Assembly (NCBI RefSeq): GCF_029931775.1 | Contig: NC_079317.1 | Location: forward strand, 67,797,895 to 67,861,894 | Direction of reading: 5' to 3' | Origin: Euleptes europaea | Lineage: Eukaryota > Chordata > Lepidosauria > Squamata > Sphaerodactylidae | DNA: 64,000 bases | Part shown: piece after piece, positions 23,154 through 34,525 of the stretch | How the letters are laid out: the number at the start of each line of letters is the position of its first letter | How positions within the stretch are numbered: position 1 is the stretch's first letter | Translations under genes and position numbers: made by a program | The notes under the pieces: generated by a model | The model's input: only the letters and a program-made list of their open reading frames with translations | Told to the model about the DNA's origin: nothing | Database searches by the model: none

Positions 23154-23909
23154 CCGTATATACTCGGGTATAAGCCGACCCGAGTATAAGCCGACCCCCC
23201 AAATTTGAGGCCAGAAAAGGGAATTTCTTATTGACCCGTGTATAAGCCGAGGGTCAATAAGAAATTCCCTTTACCGGCAATGCTGCGCTCTAAAATGCCG
23301 GCCGCCATTTTAGAGCGCAGGGCCCCTGCCCCAGGTCGCCCTCCCGCCGCCTCCCAGGCCCTCCCGCCCCACCCCACCCCACCCCCAGTGCCATCCAAGG
23401 GGGGGAGGGGGAAGAGCCCCTGAACCCCCTACTTACCGGGAGATGCGGCGAATCGGCGGCGTGGCCTTCCTGGGCCGGCAGGAGGCCTTTCCAGGCCCCT
23501 GCCGGCCGGAGGAAGGCGCTTGGGCGCGTGGGTGGCGGCGGCGCAGCCGGCAGGGGCCTCCTGCCGGCCAGGAAGGTCCCTGCCGGCAGAAGAAAGGCGC
23601 CCAGGCGCCTGGGCGGCGGCGGAGCAGCCGGCAGGAACCTCCTGCCGGCCCCTCCAGGCCCCTGCCGGCAGGAGAAAGGCTCCCTGCCGCCTGGGCGGCG
23701 GCAGAGCGGCCAGCAGGGACCTTCTGCCGGCCCAGGAAGGTCCCTGCCGGCAGGAGAAAGGCTCCCGGGCGAGGCTGCGAGCAGTAAGTTCCTCCCTCCC
23801 TCCTCCCTCCTCCCCTCTCCTACCGTATTGACCCGTGTATAAGCCGAGTTCGGCTTTTTCAGCCCTTTTTTTGGGCTGAAAAACTCGGCTTATACACGAG
23901 TATATATGG
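23154..23909. mobile_element. GC-rich MITE-like element with hairpins, copy 2
   Basis: Duplicate of the element at 18834-19589 with the same ends and hairpins. It arose by duplication of the surrounding DNA, not by a second transposition, because the flanks are identical too. Confidence 0.8.
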
Positions 23910-24189
23910 TATATTGCCCAGAAATTGGTTGCAAAAGATCTTACGCAAGCAGAAACACAAGCAGGAATACAATTAGTTTGACTTAGCGCAAGTGGCTATG
24001 ATGGTCTTTTTCTTGTGTTTCTGTTTGTGCAGAAGCTCTAGCCCAAGCGGAAATTTTGCACTGGGTCCAACCCAATTGGCAGTGTCCCCATCAATAACAC
24101 AGGTTGGACATACAAGGGAAATTTTGGCAGTTCTGGCACGGGGAACCTGAAGAGATGGGCAGGAGCATGTGGGGTCGTGGTGAGTTGTG

Positions 24190-24582
24190 TATTTAGGGAC
24201 CTGAGATTAGACAAGTGGCAACCCGGAAAAGGGCCTTTGGAGTAGTGGCACCAAAACTCGGAACTCCCTCCTTAAGGAGATTCATCTGTCCCCTTCTGTT
24301 GCCATCTTCCGTCAGCAGGGGAAGACTTTTTTGTTTCATTTGGCATTTCCCCAACGATCCTTCCTTCCCGACCCATGTTTTAATTGCTGTTTTAATGTAT
24401 CTGCACGTATTTTAACTCTGTTTTTATTTTGGTTTAGTGATCTGTGTTTTGGGGAGTTGATTTTAATAAGATTAAAATGTGATTTTATCCTGTAAGTTTT
24501 GAAGTGTTAGCTGTCTTGATGACCCTTGTGAGGGCAGGAAGGTGGAATGTAGATTTTGTAAAAAAACAAATTAAAAAAAAAC
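24190..24582 (+). mobile_element. L2-like LINE 3' end, copy 2
   Basis: Duplicate of 19870-20262 within the second tandem unit. Confidence 0.7.
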
Positions 24583-25620
24583 TTGTTTGGGGAGCTTGTC
24601 AGCCCAAACTTTAACTGGAGAGTGCTGGTATTTTTTGATGGCATACACACCCTTTCCTATGGAGAAGCGATATTAATGAAGGAAATTCAGCGCATGCAAA
24701 TCGGTTCTGATGTCCTTTGTCTAAAGCACCAGCTTAAAATAACACATCTGAGAGACACTTTTGTTTCAGCCCTGTTGGAGGCAGCAAAAACACAGCTGTT
24801 TCCAAAGCAGCTACAGAACCTGCCACGTGTGGCACGGGCACCTCTGTATCGCAAGCGCTCTCAAAATCATTTTGCACATTACACCCGACAGGGAGAGCGG
24901 TCGGACTGATAAGGAACGTGCCAGTCAACAGCATGTCACCAAGAGCAACATCTGCAGAGATGAGCTGAGTTGAGGAAAGAAGAGGCTTTTTTTTTTTCAG
25001 AACGCAAAATTGTTATTGGTTCTCCCCATCCCCCCTTTTCTCCCTCCCCTTCGCCTCTTCAGAATCTTCACCAGGAAACTGTCACGCTCAGGAGAGCAAG
25101 TTCTGGGATCAGGGAATACGACAGCATTAGCGGAGAACCTTCTAAAGCTTTCCAATGCTCTTTATTAATTTAGTGTCTGTGAATATCAATGAAAAATTGA
25201 AGAGAAACATAAGATGCTTCTCTCTCGTGAGCAGTGAATGATGTGCCAGGCTTTAGTCATTATAAATACATAGCACAAGAAAAATGCATAATGTTTACAC
25301 ATTCCAGGAAATGCTGGAATATCTAGATCAGGGTTTCCAGGTCAAAACCCCAAACTGGGCCAGTGAAGTCAGTACTTCCTTCAGCCTTGCAAAAGAAGGA
25401 ACAACACCATCATTTCTTTTATCCTCTCCGGCTCGCAGAGCAGTACACAAAGAAGCTCCGACTGCCATCCTCCCTATAATCCTCCTCCCACGTACAGAGA
25501 ACTGTGCTCATGTGAATGCTGAGATCACACAGTGACAAATGCAGGGCATGAACTGTACCTTGCTCTAAAATCTATAACAGTTTCTGGCCTGATAACATTT
25601 TTAGTAATTCAGCTGCCTGC

Positions 25621-25734
25621 AGATGTGTTTGTTAAGTGCCGTCAAGTTGCTTCCGACTCATGGCGACCCTATGAATCAACGTCCTCCAAAATGTCCTATC
25701 TTTGACAGCCTTGCTCAGGTCTTGCAAATTGAGC
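25621..25734 (-). mobile_element. LINE-type 3' end, minus strand, copy 2
   Basis: Duplicate of 21301-21414. Here the repeat continues into the original right flank. Confidence 0.75.
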
Positions 25735-26029
25735 CTGCAGATACCTAACATATTTTAGCACTTGCAGCTCAAGACAGAAAGCGGGAAAGGAACAAACAAA
25801 AACTTCCCTTTCTGGCAATTCTTACTTATACAGGTGATTGAGGGGGGGTAGCTATTTACAAGGCAAGTTATCATGGATGAACAGCACTTGGATTTCTTAT
25901 TACTTATCGTGTGAGGGAAGCACTATAGCTCAGAGCAGATTTCATGCTGTGTTTGTGTGACTTCTCCGAATCAAGTGGCATTAAAAGACAGGAAAATGCC
26001 TCTAAAGCCTAGGAAGGTTGCCTACTAGT

Positions 26030-26100
26030 CCAAACTAGATAATACTGAGCTAGATGGACTAGTGGTCCGACTTTCAATATGGAAGCCTAATATGTTCATA
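26030..26100 (+). mobile_element. SINE 3' fragment (3103-3310 family)
   Basis: AATACTGAGCTAGATGGACT, then an eroded CAGTATAAGGCAG equivalent, and AATATGTTCATA match the 3' end of that tRNA SINE family. The head is absent. Confidence 0.6.
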
Positions 26101-26172
26101 AAATTATATTTGGTCACTCTAAAGAGGGTATATGAACTGATTCCACTGGACACTGTCATGCTTTACGTGATA

Positions 26173-26956
26173 CCGGTTGAGTATCCCTTAACTGGATATC
26201 TGAAATCTGAACTGACCCCAAAACCGGTCGTTTAGAGACGGCATGCAGACAGTTCCGTGCTGCCCGCCCTCTCCTGACTTTGGAGAGGCTGGGCACTGTG
26301 AATCTGACTTCGGAGAGGATGGGCGGTGTGGATCTGAGTCATATCAATGCCGCCAGCCCTCTCTGGACTTTGGCCATGAGAATCTACCTGCCGGAGAAAC
26401 GAAGAGAGAGGGCCAGTCGGAGGGAGAAAGTGCCACACACCCCTCCTGCTGGGGCACTCTGGGAAAAGAGGAGACAGGAAGGAGGATGGGAAAGAGTGGG
26501 GCTATAAGAAGAATAAGGAAGAAGAGTTGGTTCTTATACCCCGCTTTTCTCTACCTTTAAGGAGTCTCAAAGTGGCTTACAATCACCTTCCCCTCCCCAT
26601 AACAGACACCATGTGAGGTAGGTGAGGCTGAGAGAGCTCTGAGAGGACTGTGACTAGGCCAAGGTCACCTAGCTGGCTTCATGTGTAGGAGTGGGGAAAC
26701 CAACCCAGTGCACCAGATTAGATTCCAGCGCTCATGTGGAGGAGCAGGGAATCAAACCTGGTTCTTCAGATTAGAGTCCGCCGCTGTTGATCACTATACC
26801 ATGGGAGAGAGCTGGGGGAGATTTTAAAAAGGGAAGCCAGCTTTCCTTCCAGGGAGGAGGAGACTACCACTTGCATGCCTATTCCAAAATACAAAATGAT
26901 CCAAACTACGGAACACTTCTGGCCCCAAACAGTCCAGTTAAGGGATACTCAATCTG
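26173..26956. mobile_element. Tc1/mariner-type non-autonomous transposon with nested SINE
   Basis: The inverted ends carry GGTTGAGTATCCCTTAACTG at the left (from 26175) and its inverse, with one change, at the right (26935-26954). TA lies directly outside each end (26171-26172 and 26957-26958), the usual target duplication of Tc1/mariner/pogo elements. The terminal motif resembles pogo/Tigger-type termini. A minus-strand SINE fills 26512-26804. What remains of the interior encodes no transposase. Confidence 0.85.
26512..26804 (-). mobile_element. tRNA-derived SINE nested in DNA transposon
   Basis: GAAGAAGAGTTGGTTCTTAT tail, TGGCTTACAATCACCTTCCC, and the head as GATCACTATACCATG. The SINE is younger than the transposon it sits in. 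Confidence 0.87.
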
Positions 26957-27145
26957 TAGCCCATTACTACTTGAAATGAAAGTCATCAAATGATTACTAC
27001 ACTAATTCTAATTCTCTGGGAAGCATAAGAACTCATCTATAGACTTGACTGATGTGATCTCTAGTTCAGGTGACTGAATCTGTGGGAGGATCAATCAGAT
27101 TTGTGGATCACATCTTCTAAGTTTCTTACTTGGACAGCTAAGATA

Positions 27146-27605
27146 TCATAGAACATAAGAACATAAGAAAGGCCCTGCTGGATCAGACCAAGGCCCATCA
27201 AGTCCAGCAGTCTGTTCACATAGTGGCCAACCAGGTGCCTCCAGGGAGCCACAAACAAGACGAGTGCAGCAGCACCATCCTGCCTGAGCTCCACCGCACC
27301 CAAAACAATAGGCATGCTCCTCTGATACTAGAGAGAATAGGTATGCAGCATGACTAGTATCCATTCTAACTAACAGCCATGAATACCCCTCTCGTCCATG
27401 AATATGTCCACTCCCTTCTTAAAGCCCTCCAAGCTGGCAGCCATCACCACATCCTGGGGGAGGGAGTTCCATAATTTAACTATGCTTTGTGTGAAAAAAT
27501 ACTTCCTTTTATCTGTTTTGAATCTCTCACCCTCCAGCTTTAGCAGATGACCCCGTGTTCTAGTATTATGGGAGAGGGAGAAAATAATGACAAATCGTCC
27601 CAATA
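27146..27605 (-). mobile_element. LINE 3'-end repeat (CR1/L2 group)
   Basis: Inverted orientation: GAACATAAGAAAGGCCCTGC, CCAACCAGGTGCCTCCAGGG, CCATCACCACATCCTGGGGG, and TTTAGCAGATGACCCCGTGT are landmarks of a very common reptilian repeat. The same family is in plus orientation at 6990-7167. Coding remnants near 27370-27603 belong to this repeat and are not a host gene. Confidence 0.8.
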
Positions 27606-27824
27606 AATAGTGTACAAATGGACCCCGTCCTTAAAAAACTGCTGAGAACCTATGTAGCTATACTGACAGGAAAAATCAGAATGACCATATGCAAGTGGAG
27701 ACAAAATGCCTGCTCACATGCCTTGAGACTACTGCAATAGTACTGATTGCCGAAGCAAATACAAAATGTCAAAGCCTCATCTTCGCATAGTCAAACTCAG
27801 AGATGTGAATTTCTATACTACCCC

Positions 27825-28150
27825 CAGGGCCGGTGCCAGACACTTTTGCGCCCTAGGCAAGGCTAACTACTTGTGTCTCCTCCCCCCCCCCCCATTGCTA
27901 ACCAATTTTCAAAAACAGATGTCTTGTATAAAAATAAAAGCACAAAACTTTTTATAAAACATTATAATTAATTATATTCCATAGCACTGTTTTGGTACTT
28001 ATCTTAAAATAAAAAAATCTAAATTGTCAGTTTCTTTTTTTTCAAGAAACTAATCTGTTTAAAACGGTGCCCCGCAGGCCAGTTCTGTGCCCCTCTGAGG
28101 TCTGCGCCCTAGGCGACAGCCTAGTTCGCCTAATGGTAACACCAGCCCTG
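27825..28150. mobile_element. hAT-type non-autonomous transposon
   Basis: Left end CAGGGCCGGTGCCA; right end is the inverse of CAGGGCTGGTGTTA. The flanks are ACTACCCC (27817-27824) and ACTACCCT (28151-28158), an 8-bp target duplication typical of hAT. GCGCCCTAGGC occurs near both ends. The interior is AT-rich and non-coding. Confidence 0.85.
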
Positions 28151-28158
28151 ACTACCCT

Positions 28159-28615
28159 CCCCACCACTAAATTCCTACATACATTGATGTGATATGCAAA
28201 CTTCGGTGGGAAAAATGCATGTCACCAAATCGGAATTACCAGAAGAAGGAAATATTTTCAATTTCTGGGGAAATGTTTTCGTTCCAAATTTTTGAAAATA
28301 TTTTGTTTGGCCATGGCAGTTGTTTCCAATCCCAAATGATGGTAAGAGCCTGCTCTGCTAGGTACCGCACACAAACTGCCAGCATTTCTTCTTCACCGTG
28401 TGGCCAGAAATGACCTTGAATGCCGAAGTGCAGACTGCTCATGATGAACAGAAGAAAAGACTACCCAACCAAGAGTCAATCTAGTCCAGATGCACCTGGG
28501 AAGCCCACAAGCAGAATCGGATATTATATTTATCTGTGGTTTGAATTTCTTATTTTGCCAATGTCAAACAGGCATGTGTCAGATCTGGAAATAGATGCAT
28601 GGAGCACTCGCACAA
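28159..28615. other. Unannotated stretch, no gene seen
   Basis: No domain-bearing frame and no named repeat. Confidence 0.5.
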
Positions 28616-28735
28616 TCATGGAATCAAAGAATTGGAAGGGACCACCAGGGTCATCTAGTCCAACTCCCTGCACAATGCAGGAAATTAATAACTACAACCC
28701 CCACTCCTCCAGTGACTCCCCTACTCCATGCTGAG
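28616..28735 (-). mobile_element. CR1 LINE 3' end
   Basis: ATCAAAGAATTGGAAGGGAC and GTCATCTAGTCCAACTCCCT are the inverted CR1 terminus. A run of about 23 A follows at 28741-28763. Confidence 0.88.
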
Positions 28736-28763
28736 ATGGCAAAAAAAAAAAAAAAAAAAAAAA

Positions 28764-29644
28764 CCCTCTATCCTAAGCAAGTCTACTCACAAGTTTCATT
28801 TTATTCAATGGGGCTTTCTCACAGGAAAATGTATCTAGGATCAGTCACCAAGGTGGTCACCTGGGTTCCTTTTCATCCAGGTCATTCCAATTCTCATGGT
28901 ATTTATAGTTGTCATTGCATTAAATCATCAGTCCTACTACAGAAATTCTTGCGGTTCAGAAAGAAAACCACCCATCTTCATGGGAATATGCTCAGTTAGC
29001 AGGCAGTTTGAATGCCTGGTTTGAACAGAATTAATCTAACCCCTAAAAGCCAAAAACGCGTGCAGCAGAGATGACAAATAGCTGATCTAATTCACCTTCA
29101 TGTGACCAGACCTGCATATTATTGCATTCTGTCCCCTTCTTTTCAGTTTTTCATCTCAGACTGTATCCGCTCACTAACAGTGTCTCAGAGAAATATGATA
29201 AAACAGGGAAAAAATGCAGATACCTACCCTGTTGCTAGAACTTCAGAGCTTATTATGGAGGAGATAAGGAAAGGACACACAACAGTTATTTCCACCAGAG
29301 TGTCTGCTCATATAAGACATTTCAACTGTCAGGCGATAATATACTATGTGCTTGTTTTGTTTTCTTTCTCTATTTTTCCCCTCCTCCCTATATTCAGTTA
29401 GTGCTTGAAAAGGCAGGCCAAGCACAATCTCCTTTTGCTGTCTTGCTTCATTCCTCAGAAGGCAAATTAAAAGCCAGAAGCAAGGGAGACACTAAGATTA
29501 GCCGGAGGTTTTCCCTTGAAAATCAGAAGAGCAGACACAGAAGAGTCGTATAAACAGCAGCTGATGTCTAACACTGTACACTGCAAGAACATGAAGAGGC
29601 ATGTTGCAATGAGGCTTTGCTTGTCCTTATATTTAGGGGTTTTC
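28764..29644. other. Unannotated stretch, no gene seen
   Basis: Open frames of about 100-130 codons exist but none shows a domain; the one at 28595-28999 runs through a CR1 copy and a poly-A tract. Confidence 0.55.
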
Positions 29645-29843
29645 AATAGAAGAAGAAGAGTTGGTTTTTATATGCTGATTTTCTCTCTCCACAACAGACA
29701 CCTTGTGAGGTAGGTGAGTCTGATAGAGCTCTAAGAGAACTGTGACTAGCCCAAGTTCACCCAGCTGGCTTAATGTGGAATCAAACCTGGTTCTTCAGAT
29801 TAGAGTCCACCACTCTTAACCACTACATCACGCTGGCTCTCAA
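29645..29843 (-). mobile_element. tRNA-derived SINE, internally deleted
   Basis: It runs from a GAAGAAGAAGAGTTGG tail at the left to a complete inverted tRNA-like head (CTTAACCACTACATCACGCT) at the right. About 80-100 bases of the body are missing compared with the copies at 15893 and 53700. Confidence 0.85.
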
Positions 29844-30239
29844 GTAAGGCAGCAGGTTGGCAGGCCGGAGTAAATTCCAAGGTCATGAAAAACATCAGTG
29901 ATGCCACCATCTTATTTGAACATGCATCCATTTCAATTAGAAAAGATGGCCTTAAAATAGCTGGGAAAAGCCAGCTCATCAACTTCTCTCCTCCCATCTC
30001 CCACTTATTCACTCATGACCACTGCAGCTACTCAATATTACCCTTGCTTGATAGTGCAATGCTAAGCAAAGTTACACCCTTCTAAATACATTAAGGACAA
30101 TGCGCTTAGAAGGGTATACTTTCGTTTAGGATTGCGCCGTAAATATTCTTAAATGTAGTTGAACTGCAATGATTTCAAATGGGATCGGGGATGCTTAAAT
30201 TACCTGGATTGCATCAGTAGGGTTTTAAAGAGATCAGCT

Positions 30240-30715
30240 AATGGTCTTTACTCCTGCAATGTGCCTGCCTGTTGGTTGAGATCTTCTTCGGAGTTCCTCC
30301 TCCTTCTCCCTCCCTCTCTGAGGTGAGACAAATGACAGCTAGGAGTAGGGCCTCTTCAATCACAGAATGCCCTCTCATGAATTTTGCTGGATTTGTTATC
30401 TTCCAGTGCCAAGTAAAAGTTTGTTTTCCCTACTCCGCATTTCATGATGTTGATTTTAGTCTATTTTAAAATAGTTTTAAATAAACTCTAAATGATTAGC
30501 TTCAGGTTTTCTGCTGTGTTCTATTTTATATTCTCCTATTTTTATTTTTCAGAAAATGCGATGCGTTTTAGCTCTTGCTATTTTCCTCTCCTGGGAGTTT
30601 ATTATTGTGATATTATTATTTTTTAACTATGTTGTGCGCTGCCCCAGGAACCAGTGTTTTGGTTAACGGATGCAATATAAATGCTTAAAATAAAAACAAA
30701 TATTAACACTTGTTT
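30240..30715 (+). mobile_element. L2-like LINE 3' end, degenerate
   Basis: An eroded C-terminal coding end (RASSITECPLMN at about 30340-30377) is followed by a long T-rich 3' UTR. The terminus is GTTGTGCGCTGCCCCAGGAA followed by AATATAAATGCTTAAAATAA, as in other L2-like tails here. Confidence 0.65.
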
Positions 30716-31164
30716 CAATACTGTTTCTACCTGCTGATCAGCAGGAAAAGAAATCAGTTTGCCTACAAAGTAGAGTAGAAACTAGCTCTGTAGTTGTTGA
30801 ATATATCTGAGGAGGCACAATTGGATTAATATACAGAAACGTTGAGTAACAGGAAACAAATTACAGCCTTAATTTGGTACCTGATGCAATTCACAGATGT
30901 ATAGGGGATAGGAATTCCTAATTCTGGAATTTGATCCTCTTTGTTTAAAAAAAGAGACCCAGCTCCGTTGATTATGAGATTTCGAAAGTAAAAAGGGAGG
31001 ACAGAATGCCATTTTTGAGCATTTCTACTTATGCAATACCATTTAGTGCTTGCTTAAAATATCATTCTTAATACTTATGCTTTGTTCAGATTTCTGCTTC
31101 TTTCAGATTTCTGCAATCCCAGTCCTGTCACACTGCTGAACATAATCATCCTGTTGATTATGTT
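30716..31164. other. Unannotated stretch, no gene seen
   Basis: AT-rich, nothing recognised. Confidence 0.5.
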
Positions 31165-31500
31165 GACATACACTTAGGGATGCCATATTCTCGCTGGCTG
31201 CGGGAAATCTCCTGCCCCACGGCCACCAGTACCCACTGCCATTCAGCTGGACAGTAGGAGGAAAATAGCTGGTAAATATGGGGGGAAGCACAATCAGCGC
31301 CCCTGAAGTGATTGCACAACTCTAGGCGTCACCTGGAAGTGACGCTATCACATCAGGTAACGCTCTAGCATTCACCCAAACCCTATGGTTAAGCCACAAT
31401 GGTTGGGGTGAATGCTTTAACGTTGCCCCCCTCTCCCCGTTAATGTCACTTCCATGTTGCACTGGAAGTGACGTCATTGTGCCAGGGTTGCCAAGCATCT
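31165..31500. repeat. Possible MITE-like repeat, uncertain
   Basis: It begins AGGGATGCCATATTCTCGCT and ends AGGGTTGCCAAGCATCTCCT. Inside are two inverted GGAAGTGACG motifs and a perfect TGACGTCA (31469-31476). It resembles squamate repeats that start with AGGGTTGCCA, like the one at 7797, but I see no clear target duplication. Confidence 0.35.
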
Positions 31501-32599
31501 CCTGTGTTTAAGTTCCTACTTCCTTCATTTCCTTCTGGTTGACCCTACTTATACTGTGTAATTTCCCTGTCAGTGTCAACGAGAAAGGCATAGATTATAA
31601 ATAACATATATAAATGAATAAATTTGTGAAATAGCAAATAATGTTACTGTTACAGAACAAATTTTTTTTTTTAAAAAAACCCCTATATATAATTAATTGC
31701 TATTAGGCTGAAGATATTTTGATAGCCCAGAAGAACTATGTAAAAATTAAATAAATAAGAGCCAAAGTGGACTTCTGGGGATGAAATGGATATGACTTTG
31801 ATAGCATTCTATATGTGCAGTTCTTTAATGGACCAAGCTGTTCTTTCTCCACCTGATGCTAAGATCAAACTCTTATCCTAGTTGTTTTTATCACAGCGAG
31901 AAGCAAAAAGACTGGAGTACACCCACAGAGGAAAATAATCAGAGATCAATTGGCTACTAATGGAGGGGCTACCTCATTTTGCTTTGAGTAGAAAAGCTTG
32001 CTGGTATGGCAAAAGATCAGTCTGCTTGATTCTTTTTTCTTTAAAGCTATCCAAAGAGCTGAATCTATTTTTAGCTGCCCTGTGCCGTTTTAAATACAAC
32101 CAAATGATAAACCTAAGCTTGCTGAATATGCAATTTGAGAGAGAAACTGTAAATTCTTTTTTTTTTAAGAGACACAAGTAAAACGAGTAAGGGTTTTATG
32201 TTAAGGAAAAGGTGATCTATGCTTCTTACATTTACTAGGCATGATGTGTCAACAGAGTCATCACAATCCCAGCACAGACAATTTGTGTACAGCAAAGTAA
32301 TTCTGCTTTTGTCAAAGGCGTAGTCAGGGTCTACATTTTTATGTAGTCAGGGTCTCTGAAGAGTGCTGATCCATTCAGGATACAGGTAGGGCTTATCCTG
32401 CTGCAACCATTGAACAGACACAGACTTGGGTCCAGGAACTCGGCAATGCTTGCACAATATGGCTTTCTCACCTTACAGGCCCGTCCCACTCTCAAAAAGC
32501 AGGGAATGTGGCACAAGAACTAGAGGGAAGGGTAGATTGGTGGAAAGTCCTTTCCTTTGTATGAATGGAAATGTTTTCCACTCACTGAAAGGATACACA
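31501..32599. other. Unannotated stretch with a short duplication
   Basis: GTAGTCAGGGTCT occurs at 32320 and 32343, a 23-bp direct repeat. No gene recognised. Confidence 0.5.
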
Positions 32600-32800
32600 C
32601 AACCTTACTGTGAAGAAAAGGCTGTTTACAGGGTCAAAAAAACCCTACTCTTGCACAAATTGTGCAAGACTGCAAAATAAGATATATCAAGGTTTGACAA
32701 CCCATGTATTTATTGATTGTCCGTACGATCGCCTTCTCTTCTTTAGTGCCAGAATTGCCTATCCTCTGTTGGCTTTAGGACTCAAAAATGGCAGGAAGTA
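32600..32800 (+). mobile_element. Possible LINE C-terminal fragment
   Basis: A frame reads SCTNCARL and, further on, THVFIDCPYDRLLF. This resembles the zinc-binding tail (CxxC...HxxxxC) found after the reverse transcriptase of several LINE groups. A similar tail (35425-35650) lies downstream of the Penelope insertion. Short and diverged, so tentative. Confidence 0.35.
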
Positions 32801-33673
32801 TTTGTGGCAATCGTTAACAATTTATAGCTGCTTGTAGGAGAACCAGCCCTAGCGGGCACATACCCTAGAAGGGATTTATATAGAGCCATTTCATAGTAGA
32901 GATCGTCAAACTCATCTGAGCTGTAAAATACCTGATGGCAAATACTCCTCTTGAATTGCAATTTGATCACAGTTGTGAGCGGTACCATAGAACACTCAAG
33001 AAAGTTTGTTTTTATGGAGCATTTTAAATTGTTGTACTGAAAATACTTTGTGAAATCTGCATCTGTGTACTGTTTTTCCACTGATGTTCCTGACACCAAC
33101 AGGAAAAAATTCATTTATTGGTTGTCTCAATTCTGCTGATCTGGTATGGTGTGGGTTTTTTTGGGGGGGTGGGGCAAACCTTTTGGCATGTCTCTTTCTA
33201 ACACTCCAGCCTAACTCCCAAAGCAGAATGTGTTTCTTCAATATTTTAAATTGGATTGCAAATATTTTGCATATTCCCGTACTGCCAGTACCTACTGATT
33301 GAACGTGCGGCATGATAAATAACAATAAATGCTGCTGACAATGAATGCAAAAAAACCTGTGTAGGAGCGATGGCAGAACATATATTTGACATGTAGTGAA
33401 TCTGAAATGATGCATGACCTGCTTTCTCCTGACTCCGCAGCATATGCAACCCAAACTAGCCAGTAAATGGAGCGCATGTGACAACAGAGGCAACCCAGCT
33501 AACCGCAAAATATGCAGATACAAAACAGAACTCAAAACAAAACCCAAACCTTGAAACACTGCTCATTTTTAGTTGAGAAGAAATCATCAATGTGACCATA
33601 TGGTGTGCTTGACTTGAGAGCAATGGGCATGATGAGCAGGGTTAATTTGATTTTTGAATGTGTTTGTTGAGAT
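32801..33673. other. Unannotated stretch with a 187-codon minus frame
   Basis: The minus-strand frame 32996-33559 stays open for 187 codons and overlaps others. I recognise no domain, and its composition (many C, H and F) looks like out-of-frame translation. Confidence 0.4.
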
Positions 33674-34011
33674 AAATAATAGATATTGTCGAAGGCTTTC
33701 ACGGTCAGAGTTCATTGGTTCTTGTAGGTTATCCGGGCTGTGTAACCGTGGTCTTGGAATTTTCTTTCCTGACGTTTCGCCAGCAACTGTGGCAGGCATC
33801 TTCAGAGTAGTAACACTGAAGGACAGTGTCTCTCAGTGTCAAGGGTGTAGAAAGAGTAATATATAGTCAGAAAGGGGTTGGGTTTGAGCTGAGTATTGTC
33901 CTGCAAAAGTATTGTCCTGTAAGTATCAAGATAATGTGCTAATGAGGATATGGTATGTTAATATGGAACCATTGTATCCTGAAGTGATCTGTTAATGTGT
34001 GTAATCCAAAA

Positions 34012-34443
34012 CTAATCTGTATGGCTATTGTTGAATGTTGTCTTTGTCTGGAGGTTTTTCAGGGCAGGAAGCCAAGCCTTATTCATTCTTAAACTCTCCT
34101 CTTTTCTGTTAAAGTTGTGCTGATGTTTGTGAATTTCAATGGCTTCTCTGTGCAATCTGACAAAATAGTTGGTAGAACTGTCCAGTCTTTCAGTGTCTTG
34201 GAATAAGACCCTGTGTCCTGTTTGTGTCAGTCCATGTTCAGCCACTGCTGATTTCTCAGGTTGGCCAAGTCTGCAGTATCTTTCATGTTCTTTTATCCTT
34301 GTTTGTATGCTGCGTTTTGTGGTCCCGATGTAAACTTCTCCACAGCTGCAAGGTATACGATATACTCCTGCAGAGGTGAGGGGGTCTCTTTTGTCTTTTG
34401 CTGATCGTAGCATTTGTTGTATTTTCTTGGTGGGTTTAAACAC
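34012..34443 (-). pseudogene. GIY-YIG endonuclease domain of Penelope-like element, left copy
   Basis: The frame contains GVYRIPCSCGEVYIGTTKRS followed by IQTRIKEHERYC, the GIY-YIG motif and the conserved Arg region. A Cys/His-bearing C-terminus follows (EHGLTQTGHRVLFQDTERLD). In Penelope-like elements this domain follows the reverse transcriptase and nicks the target. Here it lacks its reverse transcriptase, so it is a 5'-truncated remnant even though the domain frame itself is open. Confidence 0.9.
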
Positions 34444-34525
34444 TATAGGAAAGGTATTCTTGCCATTTATTAAAGGAGTCACTGATAGGATGGAGAAACT
34501 TTTGAAAAAACATAACCTACAAACA

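Larger units (their letters stand above)
21426..25734 (+). repeat. 4,320-bp tandem duplication, copy 2
   Basis: Second copy of 17106-21414, offset by exactly 4,320 bases and identical as far as I can see. It ends at CTTGCAAATTGAGC; the following CTGCAGATACC is unique flanking sequence. Confidence 0.97.

Noticed and set aside
17106-25734. CRISPR-like or satellite array
   Set aside because: There are only two units of 4.3 kb, with no short regularly spaced repeats.
27370-27603. Minus-strand 77-codon frame resembling a conserved protein piece
   Set aside because: It is part of the LINE 3'-end repeat at 27146-27605, a very common reptilian interspersed repeat.
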